This document shows positions 35,348 through 43,576 of a DNA stretch of 64,000 nt, piece after piece. This DNA is from UBA4093 sp036676455 (GTDB lineage: Bacteria; Cyanobacteriota; Sericytochromatia; S15B-MN24; UBA4093), in the NCBI GenBank assembly GCA_036676455.1, contig JAKFCW010000126.1:1-64000 (forward strand), written 5' to 3'. Numbering within the stretch: position 1 is the first letter of the stretch; every line of letters starts with the position of its first letter. The notes under the pieces are model-generated. The model was not told where the DNA came from. It saw nothing but the letters and a program-made list of their open reading frames with translations, and searched no databases. The position numbers and the translations under genes were made by a program.

Positions 35348-37021
35348 ATGCCGGCCGGAGTCGTGTCCCTCATCCTGCATTCGCACTTGCCGTACTACCG
35401 CAAGGCGGGCATGTGGCCCTTCGGCGAGGAGAACCTCTACGAGGCGATCGCCGAGACCTATCTACCCCTGCTGACCGTGCTGGAGCGCCTGGCCGCCGAC
35501 GGCCTCATGGCTCGCTTCACCATCGGCATCACCCCCATCCTGGCCGAGCAACTGGCCGATCCGTACCTGCAGGCGGGTTTCGAGGACTACGCCCTGCGCC
35601 GGACCATGGCCGCCGATCGCGACCTGCAGCGCTTCGCCACCGGGGATCCCCGGCGCGAGCTGGCTTCCGAGTACCGGCAATGGTACGCCACCCAGCTGGC
35701 TCGCTTCCGCGAGCGCTACGACCGCAACGTCCTCAAGGGCTTCCGCGACCTGCAAGACCAGGGAGCCATCGAGCTGATCACCTCGGCGGCCACGCACGGC
35801 TTCTCTCCCCTGCTGGACCGTGACTCCAGCCTGCATGCCCAGTTCCACGTGGGCGTGACGACCTTCCGCAAGCATTTCGGGCGCGCGCCGCGCGGCATCT
35901 GGCTGCCCGAGTGCGCCTACCGCCCCGCCGAGAACGGCCGGCCCGCCATCGAGACGTTTCTCGAGGAGGAGGGCCTGCGCTTCTTCGTGGTGGACACGCA
36001 CGCGGTGGAAGGCAGCCAGGTGGCGGGCTGGCGGCCGGGCTTCGGCCCCTACGCGGCCATCCAGGCCCCGGCTGGGCCCCAGGTGCCGCAGACGGGCCTC
36101 AGCACCTTTCGCCCCTACACCCTCGAGGGCTCGTCGGTCTCGGTCGTCGCGCGCAACCAGCGAGCCGGCTACCAGGTCTGGTCCGCCGAGCACGGCTACC
36201 CGGGAGACCCGCTTTACCGGGAGTTCCACAAGAAGGACGACCAGTCCGGGCTCCAGTACTGGCGCCTGAGTGGCAAGGGCGTGGACCTGGCCGCCAAGGA
36301 GGTCTACGATCCCCGCGCGGCCTTGCAGCGCGTGCGCGAGCATGGCCGCCACTACGCCGAGATGCTGGCGTGCATGCTGCGCGAGTACCAGCTTCACCAT
36401 AACCGCGTCGGAGTGCTGGCCATTCCCTTCGACACCGAGCTCTTCGGGCACTGGTGGTTCGAGGGGGTGGAGTGGCTGGAACAGGTCGTCAGGGCGCTTG
36501 CCGAGCAACCTGACATCGCCCTGGCGACGGTCTCCGAGGCCCTGGAACAGGCGCCTAGCGAGGTCTCCATCCGCATGCCCGAGAGCACCTGGGGGGCGGG
36601 CGGCCACTACTGGGTCTGGAACAACGAGGCGGTCACCTGGATGTGGCCCGTCATCCATGAGCGCGAGCGGGTCATGGAAGACCTCGTCGAGCGCTTCGAC
36701 GGCGTCGACGAGCCGTCCGTCCAGCGTGCCCTCAAGCAGCTGGGCCGCGAGCTGCTGCTGCTGCAGTCGAGCGATTGGCCCTTCCTGGTGACGACGGGCC
36801 AGGCGAAGGACTACGCCATCGAGCGCTTCAGGGAGCACCAGACGCGCTTCGACGTGCTGGCCGGCATGCTCCGGGACTACGAACCTCACGCGTCCGCGAC
36901 CCTCGCGGGACCCTCGGGCGGAAGCGGGGTGGAGGTGAGCCTGCTGCAGCGCTACGAGGACCTCGACAACCCCTTCGAAGGGCTTGATTACCGGCTCTTT
37001 CGCCGCCGCCAGGGCAGCTAA
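35348..37021 (+). CDS. GH57 1,4-alpha-glucan branching enzyme
   Basis: 557 residues, no signal peptide. A GH57 catalytic domain of the TK1436/Thermus branching-enzyme type. The N-terminus has the GH57 motif LILHSHLPYY; the nucleophile Glu188 is in GIWLPECAYRP and the acid/base Asp362 in PFDTELFGHWWFEGVEWL. A C-terminal DUF1957-like region includes STWGAGGHYWVWNNE. It creates alpha-1,6 branches in glycogen-like glucan. The gene is followed after 70 bases by a second GH57 enzyme. A role in making or trimming storage glucan is likely, and glycosidases recur elsewhere in this window. Confidence 0.92.
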   Translation: MPAGVVSLILHSHLPYYRKAGMWPFGEENLYEAIAETYLPLLTVLERLAADGLMARFTIGITPILAEQLADPYLQAGFEDYALRRTMAADRDLQRFATGDPRRELASEYRQWYATQLARFRERYDRNVLKGFRDLQDQGAIELITSAATHGFSPLLDRDSSLHAQFHVGVTTFRKHFGRAPRGIWLPECAYRPAENGRPAIETFLEEEGLRFFVVDTHAVEGSQVAGWRPGFGPYAAIQAPAGPQVPQTGLSTFRPYTLEGSSVSVVARNQRAGYQVWSAEHGYPGDPLYREFHKKDDQSGLQYWRLSGKGVDLAAKEVYDPRAALQRVREHGRHYAEMLACMLREYQLHHNRVGVLAIPFDTELFGHWWFEGVEWLEQVVRALAEQPDIALATVSEALEQAPSEVSIRMPESTWGAGGHYWVWNNEAVTWMWPVIHERERVMEDLVERFDGVDEPSVQRALKQLGRELLLLQSSDWPFLVTTGQAKDYAIERFREHQTRFDVLAGMLRDYEPHASATLAGPSGGSGVEVSLLQRYEDLDNPFEGLDYRLFRRRQGS

Positions 37022-37049
37022 CCCTCGACTGGCGGCTCGGAACCCTGGG

Positions 37050-37058
37050 TGGTATAGT
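37050..37058 (+). promoter_or_regulatory. Extended -10 element upstream of the second GH57 gene
   Basis: TGGTATAGT (TG-N-TATAGT) lies 33 bases before ATG 37092, with no clear -35 at the usual distance. Confidence 0.4.
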
Positions 37059-37091
37059 GGTGGCAACCCTATCGCCGCCTGAGGACCTGTC

Positions 37092-39263
37092 ATGCTTCTT
37101 TCCGATCAACCGAAGATCAACTTCGCCTTCGGGGTGCATAACCACCAGCCCGTGGGCAACTGGGACTCGGTGATCGAGGAGTCCTACCAGCGGGCCTACC
37201 TGCCGTTCATCGAGGTCCTCGAGCGCCATTCCGGCATTCGGACCAGCATCCACTACACGGGTTTCTTGCTAGAGTGGTTGAGCGAGCGGCACCCCGAGTT
37301 CATCGCCAAACTCAAGGTGCTGGTGAAGCGGGGGCAACTGGAGCTTCTGACGGGGGCCTACTACGAGCCCATCCTGGCCGCCATCCCCGACGAGGACAAG
37401 CACGGCCAGATCCGGCGGCTTTCCGAGCGTATCGACAGCCTGACGGGCGATCGCCCCGAGGGGATGTGGCTGGCCGAGCGCGTCTGGGAGCCGCACCTGG
37501 TCAAGCCCATCGCCGAGGCCGGCGCGCATTACACGGTCCTCGACGACGTCCACTTCAAGGCGGCGGGCCTGCGCGGCACTGAGCTCTTCGGCTACTACCA
37601 GAGCGAGGAGCAGGGCCGCACCATCGAGATCTTCGCCCTCAACTCCCAGCTGCGCAGCATGATCCCCTTCTCGTCGCCCGAGAAGGTCATCGAGACCCTG
37701 CGCTCCTTCGCGACCCCTGACGGCGGTCGGATCGCCGTTTGCCTCGACGACGGCGAGAAGCTGGGCCGCTGGCCCAATACCTACCAGCTCGTCTATTCCG
37801 AAGGCTGGCTGGATCGCTTCTTCACCCTGCTGGAGGACAACGCCGAGTGGATCTCGATGACCACCCTGCGGGACTACCGGCGCAACCGCCGCCCCTGGGG
37901 CCGCATCTACATCCCCACCTGCTCCTACCCGCAGATGCAGGAGTGGGCCCTGCCCACCGATCTGGTGGGGGTCTTCCAGCATGCCCGTCACGAGGTGGAC
38001 ATGCGCTACCAGGACTTCCTGCGCGGCGGATCCTGGCGCAACTTCCTGGTCAAGTACCCGGAGAGCAACAACCTCCACAAGAAGATGCTGCTGGTCTCCA
38101 GCAAGGTCGCCGCGGCCAGCGAGGCCAAGCACCCGGTGAGCGCCCTCGGGCCGGACGCGGAGGCGATGCCGTCGATTGACGCGGCCGTCACCTCCCTGTA
38201 TCAGGCCCAGACCAACGACCCCTACTGGCACGGGGCCTTCGGCGGCTTGTATCTGAGCCACCTGCGCTCGACCTCGTACCAGAACCTCCTGCAGGCCGAG
38301 ACCATCGCGGACCGGATCCTGCACGAGGGCCGCGAGTTCTGCGAGATCTCCGAGCGCGACTTCGACTGCGACGGGGCCCCCGAGATCCTCATCTCGACGG
38401 CCTCCCAGAACCTCTACTTCCGCCGGGAAGGCGGCGCCCTGTTCGAGCTGGACTTCAAGCCCAAGGCGTTCAACCTGATCGACACCCTGGCACGCCGTCC
38501 GGAACCCTATCACAACAAGATTGCCGGCGCCTCCGAGGGGATCCCTCGCGACCGGATGCCGCATTCCCTGCATGAGATGTACTTCGCCAAGGAACCGGGC
38601 CTGGAGCGCCTGATCTTCCACGACTGGTACCGGCGCATCTCCTTCATCGACCACTTCCTGCACCCGGACTCGCGCCTGGAGACCTTCTACAACGTCACCT
38701 ACGGCGAGCAGGGCGACTTCGTCAATCAGCATTACCGCCCGACCATCGAGCGCGACTCCAGCGGCACGTCCCTGACGCTGACCCGCGACGGCCATGTCTG
38801 GGTGGGCACGGACTTCTGGCCCGTCTCGATCGCCAAGCGGGTGACGGTCCCCAAGATCGGCCCGACCGCCAGGGTGGACTACGCCGTGACCAACGGGCGC
38901 GACCTGCCGGTCTCTCTCTGGTTCGGGGTCGAGTTCGCCTTCAACCTGCTGGCGGGTCATTCCGACGACCGGGTCTACGTCTCGCCGGGCCAGACGATCG
39001 CCGAGCCCCACCTGGCCTCCAAGGGCGAGTTGCATGACTTCGGCGCCCTGGGCGCCCGCGACGAGGTCCAGGGGATCGAGTTTTTGCTCTCCTGGAGCAA
39101 GCCGACGACGGTCTGGCGCTTCCCGATCGAGACGGTCTCGATGTCCGAGTCGGGCTTCGAACGGGTATATCAAGGCTCGGTCTTCATGCCTCACTGGAAG
39201 ATCGACCTGCCGCCCGGTGGAACCTGGAACTTGACGTTCGAGCAGCGCGTCTCGGAGCTATAG
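37092..39263 (+). CDS. GH57 alpha-amylase/4-alpha-glucanotransferase
   Basis: 723 residues, no signal peptide. GH57 domain (about 1-340) with the N-terminal FGVHNHQPVGNWD, GAYYEPIL, the nucleophile motif GMWLAERVWEPHL (Glu129) and the acid region LDDGEKLGRWPNTY (Asp219/Asp220), then a DUF1925 linker and a DUF1926 C-terminal beta domain (about 420-720). This order is that of the Thermococcus-type 4-alpha-glucanotransferase/alpha-amylase group, which disproportionates or hydrolyses alpha-1,4-glucan. Together with the branching enzyme it forms a short glucan-remodelling unit. Whether it transfers or hydrolyses cannot be told from sequence. Confidence 0.92.
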   Translation: MLLSDQPKINFAFGVHNHQPVGNWDSVIEESYQRAYLPFIEVLERHSGIRTSIHYTGFLLEWLSERHPEFIAKLKVLVKRGQLELLTGAYYEPILAAIPDEDKHGQIRRLSERIDSLTGDRPEGMWLAERVWEPHLVKPIAEAGAHYTVLDDVHFKAAGLRGTELFGYYQSEEQGRTIEIFALNSQLRSMIPFSSPEKVIETLRSFATPDGGRIAVCLDDGEKLGRWPNTYQLVYSEGWLDRFFTLLEDNAEWISMTTLRDYRRNRRPWGRIYIPTCSYPQMQEWALPTDLVGVFQHARHEVDMRYQDFLRGGSWRNFLVKYPESNNLHKKMLLVSSKVAAASEAKHPVSALGPDAEAMPSIDAAVTSLYQAQTNDPYWHGAFGGLYLSHLRSTSYQNLLQAETIADRILHEGREFCEISERDFDCDGAPEILISTASQNLYFRREGGALFELDFKPKAFNLIDTLARRPEPYHNKIAGASEGIPRDRMPHSLHEMYFAKEPGLERLIFHDWYRRISFIDHFLHPDSRLETFYNVTYGEQGDFVNQHYRPTIERDSSGTSLTLTRDGHVWVGTDFWPVSIAKRVTVPKIGPTARVDYAVTNGRDLPVSLWFGVEFAFNLLAGHSDDRVYVSPGQTIAEPHLASKGELHDFGALGARDEVQGIEFLLSWSKPTTVWRFPIETVSMSESGFERVYQGSVFMPHWKIDLPPGGTWNLTFEQRVSEL

Positions 39264-39293
39264 GCAGCGCCGCTCAAGAGGAGAATCACCCCC

Positions 39294-40691
39294 ATGCGCA
39301 TTCGCCCCTGGCTTTCCCTCGCTCTCGGCCTCACGCTGACGACGGGTGTCTGGCCCTTCGCGGTGCCGGCGATCGCCCAGTCTGAGCCTCCCGCCGTCCG
39401 CAACGTCATCCTGATGATCGGCGACGGCATGGGCCTGCCCATCGTGGGCGCCGCCGAATTGGCGTCCCAGGCCCAGCGCGGCCGCTCGCTCACCCTGACC
39501 CGCCTCTACCAGGAAGGGGCCATGGGCCTCGCCTTCACGGGCTCGGCCAACTCCATGATCACCGACTCGGCGGCCGCGGCGACCACGCTGGCCACCGGCG
39601 TGAAGACCAAGAACGGCTACATCGGCATGGGCCCCGACGACCAGGACCTGCTGACCGTCTCGGAAGCCGCCATGCAGAGCGGCAAGCGCGTCGGCCTGGT
39701 GACCACCACCCGCGTCTCGCACGCCACCCCGGCGGCCTTCTCGGCGCTGCAGAACGACCGCGACGAGGAGAACGCCATCGCCGAGCAGCAGCTCAAGTCC
39801 GGGGTCGACCTGCTGCTGGGTGGCGGCGCGCGCCACTACCTGCCGCGCAACATCGCCGGAAGCAAGCGCAAGGACGATCGCGACCTCGTCTCGGAAGCCT
39901 GGAACAAGGGCTACCATGTCGTCCGGACCCGACACGAGCTGCTCGAAGCCAAGGGCGACAAGCTCCTGGGCCTGTTCAACATGGATCACCTCTCCTATCA
40001 GGTCGATCACCCCAAGGACACCGAGCCCTCACTCTCGGAGATGACCTCCAAGGCGCTGCAGGTCCTTGATCGCAACCCCAAGGGCTTCTTCCTGATGGTG
40101 GAGGGCGGCAAGATCGACCATGCCCTTCACTCCAATGACGGAGCCGCCGCGATCGGCGAGCTACTCGCCTTCGATGATGCCATCGCCAAGGCCTGGGAGT
40201 ACCAGAAGCAGCATCCCGACACGCTGCTGGTCGTCACCTCGGACCATGACACCGGCGGCTTCACCGTCATCGGCCAGCAGAAGCCGGAGAATCCCCGTTC
40301 GATCCGCTACCCCGGCCCCGACGGCTTGAAAGTCCTGTCGCGGGTCGAGCGCTCGTTCGACTCGATGCTTCCCGAGCTCTCGAAGGCGACCACCCTGGCG
40401 GAGGTGAAGCGGATCATCAAGACCCACGCCGGGGTCGACGTCGACAACGAGTGGCTGGAGCGCGTGGCTTCCCGCAAGGCCTGGATGAAGAGCTTCAACT
40501 ACCACGAGACCGCCGCGATCGCCGCGGGCGAGCAGCACGTCCTGCCCTTCGGCTTCACCACCTCCAGCCACACGGCCTCGCCCGTCCTCATCGGGGCGGC
40601 GGGTCCCGCGCCCCTGCTGGCGCGCCTGAGCAAGCCCCAGGAGAACAGCGAGATCGGGCGCTTGCTCGTCGAACTCATGAGCCGCCGTTAG
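39294..40691 (+). CDS. phoA: Alkaline phosphatase, exported
   Basis: 465 residues with a signal peptide (RIRPWLSLALGLTLTTGVW, cleaved near AIAQS). PhoA-type fold: metal Asp44 in LMIGDGMG, phospho-Ser92 in TDSAAAATTLATG, VTTTRVSHATPAAF, metal region DHDTGGFT and a C-terminal His region TTSSHTASPVLIG. The enzyme releases phosphate from phosphomonoesters in the periplasm with two zinc and one magnesium. It starts 30 bases after the GH57 gene with AAGAGGAGAA upstream. No Pho-box is recognisable to me. A Na/phosphate cotransporter lies 3 kb away. Confidence 0.94.
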   Translation: MRIRPWLSLALGLTLTTGVWPFAVPAIAQSEPPAVRNVILMIGDGMGLPIVGAAELASQAQRGRSLTLTRLYQEGAMGLAFTGSANSMITDSAAAATTLATGVKTKNGYIGMGPDDQDLLTVSEAAMQSGKRVGLVTTTRVSHATPAAFSALQNDRDEENAIAEQQLKSGVDLLLGGGARHYLPRNIAGSKRKDDRDLVSEAWNKGYHVVRTRHELLEAKGDKLLGLFNMDHLSYQVDHPKDTEPSLSEMTSKALQVLDRNPKGFFLMVEGGKIDHALHSNDGAAAIGELLAFDDAIAKAWEYQKQHPDTLLVVTSDHDTGGFTVIGQQKPENPRSIRYPGPDGLKVLSRVERSFDSMLPELSKATTLAEVKRIIKTHAGVDVDNEWLERVASRKAWMKSFNYHETAAIAAGEQHVLPFGFTTSSHTASPVLIGAAGPAPLLARLSKPQENSEIGRLLVELMSRR

Positions 40692-40738
40692 CCCTTTCAC
40701 CGGGCCTCGTTCGAAGGCAGCCAAGCAAGGGTATGAAA

Positions 40739-40767
40739 CCCTTCGAGGGGCGCTTCCCCTCGAAGGG
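40739..40767 (+). promoter_or_regulatory. Hairpin containing the ribosome binding site of the next gene
   Basis: The arms 40739-40750 and 40756-40767 form a perfect 12-bp stem with loop CGCTT. The 3' arm ends in GAAGGG and runs into GAAGGGAGG, the Shine-Dalgarno of the lipoprotein gene, so the stem can hide part of it. It may also be the phosphatase terminator. Confidence 0.6.
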
Positions 40768-40778
40768 AGGCCATGAGG

Positions 40779-41858
40779 ATGCAACGACCCTGGGGACTAC
40801 TGATCACGGCGAGCCTGGCGCTGGCGGCTTGCGACCTGCCGGGCGCACGACAGGTGGGAGGTGCGGCGCTCGATCCGAGCGAGCGCGCCGAACTGGCCAC
40901 GGTCTTCAAGGACATCCTCTCCGCGCAGCAGGCGCGCCAGCAGGTCAACGTCACCGCGACCTCGCTCATCGCCGATAACTCTGCGGGCATCCTCTCCAAC
41001 AACTCCGCCAGCCTGACCCGCAACGCTCCCTTGGTGGCCAACAACACGGGCGGCCTGATCCCCGGCGCCGCTAACTACCGCCTGGCCGCCACGCGGCCTG
41101 ACGCTCCCGCGCAGCAACACGCCCTGCCGGACGGCAACACCTTCTATCGTTTCGGCAGGCCCGGTGACGCGCTCATCGAGACCTTCGTCACCCGCGTCCC
41201 CAGCGTGGCCCCCGAGGGCTTCGAGGTCCCGGACGACGCGATCCTGACGCATGCCAGGATGGCCGTGACCTACGAGGCCTATGACCCCCTGACCGACCTC
41301 GACAAGCCCATCACCAACCGCTACGCGATCGAGGTCCTGAAGAGCCCGGTCTTCACTCACTACCGCAGCGAGATTCGCATCACGGCTCCGCCCCTGGGCC
41401 AAACCCAGGCCTACGTCGAGGACGCTTCCTACACGCTCGGCTCGCTGCCGGTCACGGCCGCGGCGACGCACAGCGCCTTCCAGACCTTCCAGGTGGACGG
41501 CCAGGCGATGGCCCTGCCGACCTCGGGCGAGGAGCGGATCCAGCTCGGCGCCACCCGGCTCGACCTCAGCTACCGGAACGAATCGGGCCAAGGCATCGGC
41601 ACCGGCATCTGGCAGGGTAACGGCCCTGAGGCCTGGCCCTTGACCTACGCGTACGACTTCGCCCGGGATCAGGCCGAGATGCGGGTGAGCTTGCCCAAGG
41701 ACCGTTCTTTGGTCCTACAGATCCGGCCGGGAATGCAGGTCCTGGGAGGCGCGGCGCTCGACCGGCAGGGAGAAACGGTCGCCACCCTGGTGAAGCGTCC
41801 GGACGGAACGATCGTCGTGCGCTTCACTCAGGGGGATGAGACCGTACTCTTCGAGTAG
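40779..41858 (+). CDS. Lipoprotein of unknown function (359 aa)
   Basis: Signal peptide QRPWGLLITASLALAAC, lipobox LAAC. ATG 40779 is preferred over the ATG at 40773 because GGGAGG (40765-40770) is then at the usual 8-base distance instead of 2. The mature protein has an Asn/Ser-rich region (SLIADNSAGILSNNSASLTRNAPLVANN), an extended part starting HALPDGNTFYRF and a C-terminal mixed-strand region, LRLQ-like and RDQAEMRVSLPKDRSLVLQI. No known family recognised. A beta-rich surface protein is likely. It is convergent to the FtsH gene (16-base gap). Confidence 0.75.
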   Translation: MQRPWGLLITASLALAACDLPGARQVGGAALDPSERAELATVFKDILSAQQARQQVNVTATSLIADNSAGILSNNSASLTRNAPLVANNTGGLIPGAANYRLAATRPDAPAQQHALPDGNTFYRFGRPGDALIETFVTRVPSVAPEGFEVPDDAILTHARMAVTYEAYDPLTDLDKPITNRYAIEVLKSPVFTHYRSEIRITAPPLGQTQAYVEDASYTLGSLPVTAAATHSAFQTFQVDGQAMALPTSGEERIQLGATRLDLSYRNESGQGIGTGIWQGNGPEAWPLTYAYDFARDQAEMRVSLPKDRSLVLQIRPGMQVLGGAALDRQGETVATLVKRPDGTIVVRFTQGDETVLFE

Positions 41859-41874
41859 GGCGGGCGCGCCGTCC

Positions 41875-43362
41875 TCAGGCGATCCACTCGCGCCCGTTGC
41901 GGGGCTGCGGGTCGGATTCCGGCCAGCTGCCGCGGATGACGCGCTGGATGTCGGCCTCGTAGAGGACCTCGTGGGCCAAGAGCGCGCGGGCCAGGCGATC
42001 CAGCTCGAGGCGCCGCTTTTCGAGGAGGTCCAGCGCCTGCCGGTAGGAAGCGGCCATGAGCCCCTCGATCTCCTGGTCCAGCCGCAGCCGGGTTCCCTCC
42101 GCGAGGGTCATCTCCTTGTAATTAGCGGGCACGCCGAGGCTCGTCATGCCGAGCTCCCACACCATCAGCTCGGCTAGTTTAGTGGCGCGCTTCAGGTCGG
42201 AGTGCGCGCCACTCGTCACCTCTCCATACACGAGCGCTTCGGCGGCCCGTCCTCCCAGCAAGGCGATGATCTCGGAGCGGTACTCGTCACACCCAACCAA
42301 GTACCGATCCTCCACGCTCACGGCCCAGGTATAGCCGAGTGCGCTGCGCCCCGTCGGGATGATGGAAACCTTGTGCAACCGCTTGTGAGGTTGCATGTAG
42401 AGATTCACCAGGGCATGGCCTGCCTCGTGGTAGGCCACGATTTCGCGCTCCCGCGCGGTGATGGTCTGCGCATGCTCGAGCCCGAGCCCGAGCCGCTCGA
42501 TGGCCTTATCGAAGTCGTTCTGGGTCGCGCGCTGGCGGCCCGCCCTGACGGCCAGGATGCTGGCCTCGTTGACCATGTTGGCGAGATCCGCCCCGCTCAT
42601 GTTGACCGACGCTCGCGCCAGCGCCTGGAGGTCGAGCGCATCGTCCACCTGGATCTTGCGGGAGTAGTGCGCCAGCAGCGCCTCGCGCCCCTTGAGGTCA
42701 GGCAGGCCGATGTGCAGCTTGCGGTCGAAGCGGCCGGGGCGCAGGAGGGCGGCATCCAGGCTCTCCTCGAGGTTGGTTGCGGCGATGGTGATGACGTTGC
42801 CGCCCTTGGAGAAGCCGTCTAGCTCGACCAGGAACTGGTTGAGGGTCTGGTTGGCCTCCTGGCTGCCGAACATGTTGCCGGAGCGGGCCCGCCCCAGCGC
42901 GTCGATCTCGTCGATGAAGACAATGGCCGCGGGATGCTTGCGGGCCTTGGCGTAGAGCTTGCGGATGCGGCTCGCGCCCACCCCCACGAAGACCTCGACG
43001 AAGTCCGAGCCCGAGAGCGCGTAGAAAGGCACCCCGGCCTCACTGGCGATCGCCTTGGCCAGCAGCGTCTTGCCCGTTCCGGGTGGGCCCACCAGCAGCA
43101 CCCCCTTGGGGATCTTGGCCCCGATGCGCTTGTACTCCCCGGCGTTTTTCAGGAAGTCCACGATCTCCTGGGCTTCCTGCTTGGCCTCGTCCACGCCTAA
43201 GACGTCGCTGAAGCGGATGTTCCCCACGTCCTTGGCCGGCGCGAACTTGGCCCCCCGGTTGAAGGCGCCGCCCATGACCTTGGCGTAGACCAGTACGAAG
43301 ACCACGGCGTAGAGCACGATCATCAGGAACGTCACGGCGAGCTGTCCGAAGAATTCGAGCAT
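41875..43362 (-). CDS. Short FtsH-family ATP-dependent zinc metalloprotease
   Basis: 495 residues: one membrane helix at the N-terminus (about 5-27), an AAA domain with Walker A GPPGTGKT (92-99) and Walker B VFIDEID (148-154), and a zinc-peptidase domain with HEAGH (312-316) and the third ligand Asp389 in SGAHSDLK. It degrades or pulls out membrane proteins with ATP. Classical FtsH has about 600-650 residues, with two helices flanking a ~75-residue extracytoplasmic domain that is missing here. The start is ATG 43362 with AAGGAGG at normal spacing; a GTG six bases upstream is the alternative. It may be a second, specialised copy. Confidence 0.92.
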   Translation of the reverse strand: MLEFFGQLAVTFLMIVLYAVVFVLVYAKVMGGAFNRGAKFAPAKDVGNIRFSDVLGVDEAKQEAQEIVDFLKNAGEYKRIGAKIPKGVLLVGPPGTGKTLLAKAIASEAGVPFYALSGSDFVEVFVGVGASRIRKLYAKARKHPAAIVFIDEIDALGRARSGNMFGSQEANQTLNQFLVELDGFSKGGNVITIAATNLEESLDAALLRPGRFDRKLHIGLPDLKGREALLAHYSRKIQVDDALDLQALARASVNMSGADLANMVNEASILAVRAGRQRATQNDFDKAIERLGLGLEHAQTITAREREIVAYHEAGHALVNLYMQPHKRLHKVSIIPTGRSALGYTWAVSVEDRYLVGCDEYRSEIIALLGGRAAEALVYGEVTSGAHSDLKRATKLAELMVWELGMTSLGVPANYKEMTLAEGTRLRLDQEIEGLMAASYRQALDLLEKRRLELDRLARALLAHEVLYEADIQRVIRGSWPESDPQPRNGREWIA

Positions 43363-43497
43363 GGCCACCTCCTTGAACTGGGGGACCGCGAACCGGGGAA
43401 AAGCCGCCGGCGAACCTTCCGGGGGATGAGGGGAATCCTAGCAGACGAGCGAGCCTCCTCGACTCGTTCTTCCCGGCCGGGAAAGCTCTCCGATTTG

Positions 43498-43525
43498 ACC
43501 AAGAAGCGCTAAGGCTTGGTTTTTT
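43498..43525 (+). terminator. Terminator-like hairpin in a divergent gap
   Basis: ACCAAG (43498-43503) pairs with CTTGGT (43515-43520) and is followed by T6 (43520-43525). It lies between divergent genes where no terminator is expected, and overlaps the -35 box of the cotransporter promoter. Confidence 0.35.
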
Positions 43526-43544
43526 CCGGGAGACGGGCTATCAT
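43516..43544 (+). promoter_or_regulatory. Putative promoter of the Na/phosphate cotransporter gene
   Basis: TTGGTT (43516-43521), 17-base spacer, TATCAT (43539-43544). The predicted leader is about 26 bases. Confidence 0.45.
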
Positions 43545-43576
43545 GAGGGCGGAAACCCTCACTACGCGAGGCTCGA

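Noticed and set aside
37269..39194. 641-codon reverse open frame
   Set aside because: Shadow of the GH57 enzyme, whose catalytic motifs lie on the forward strand.
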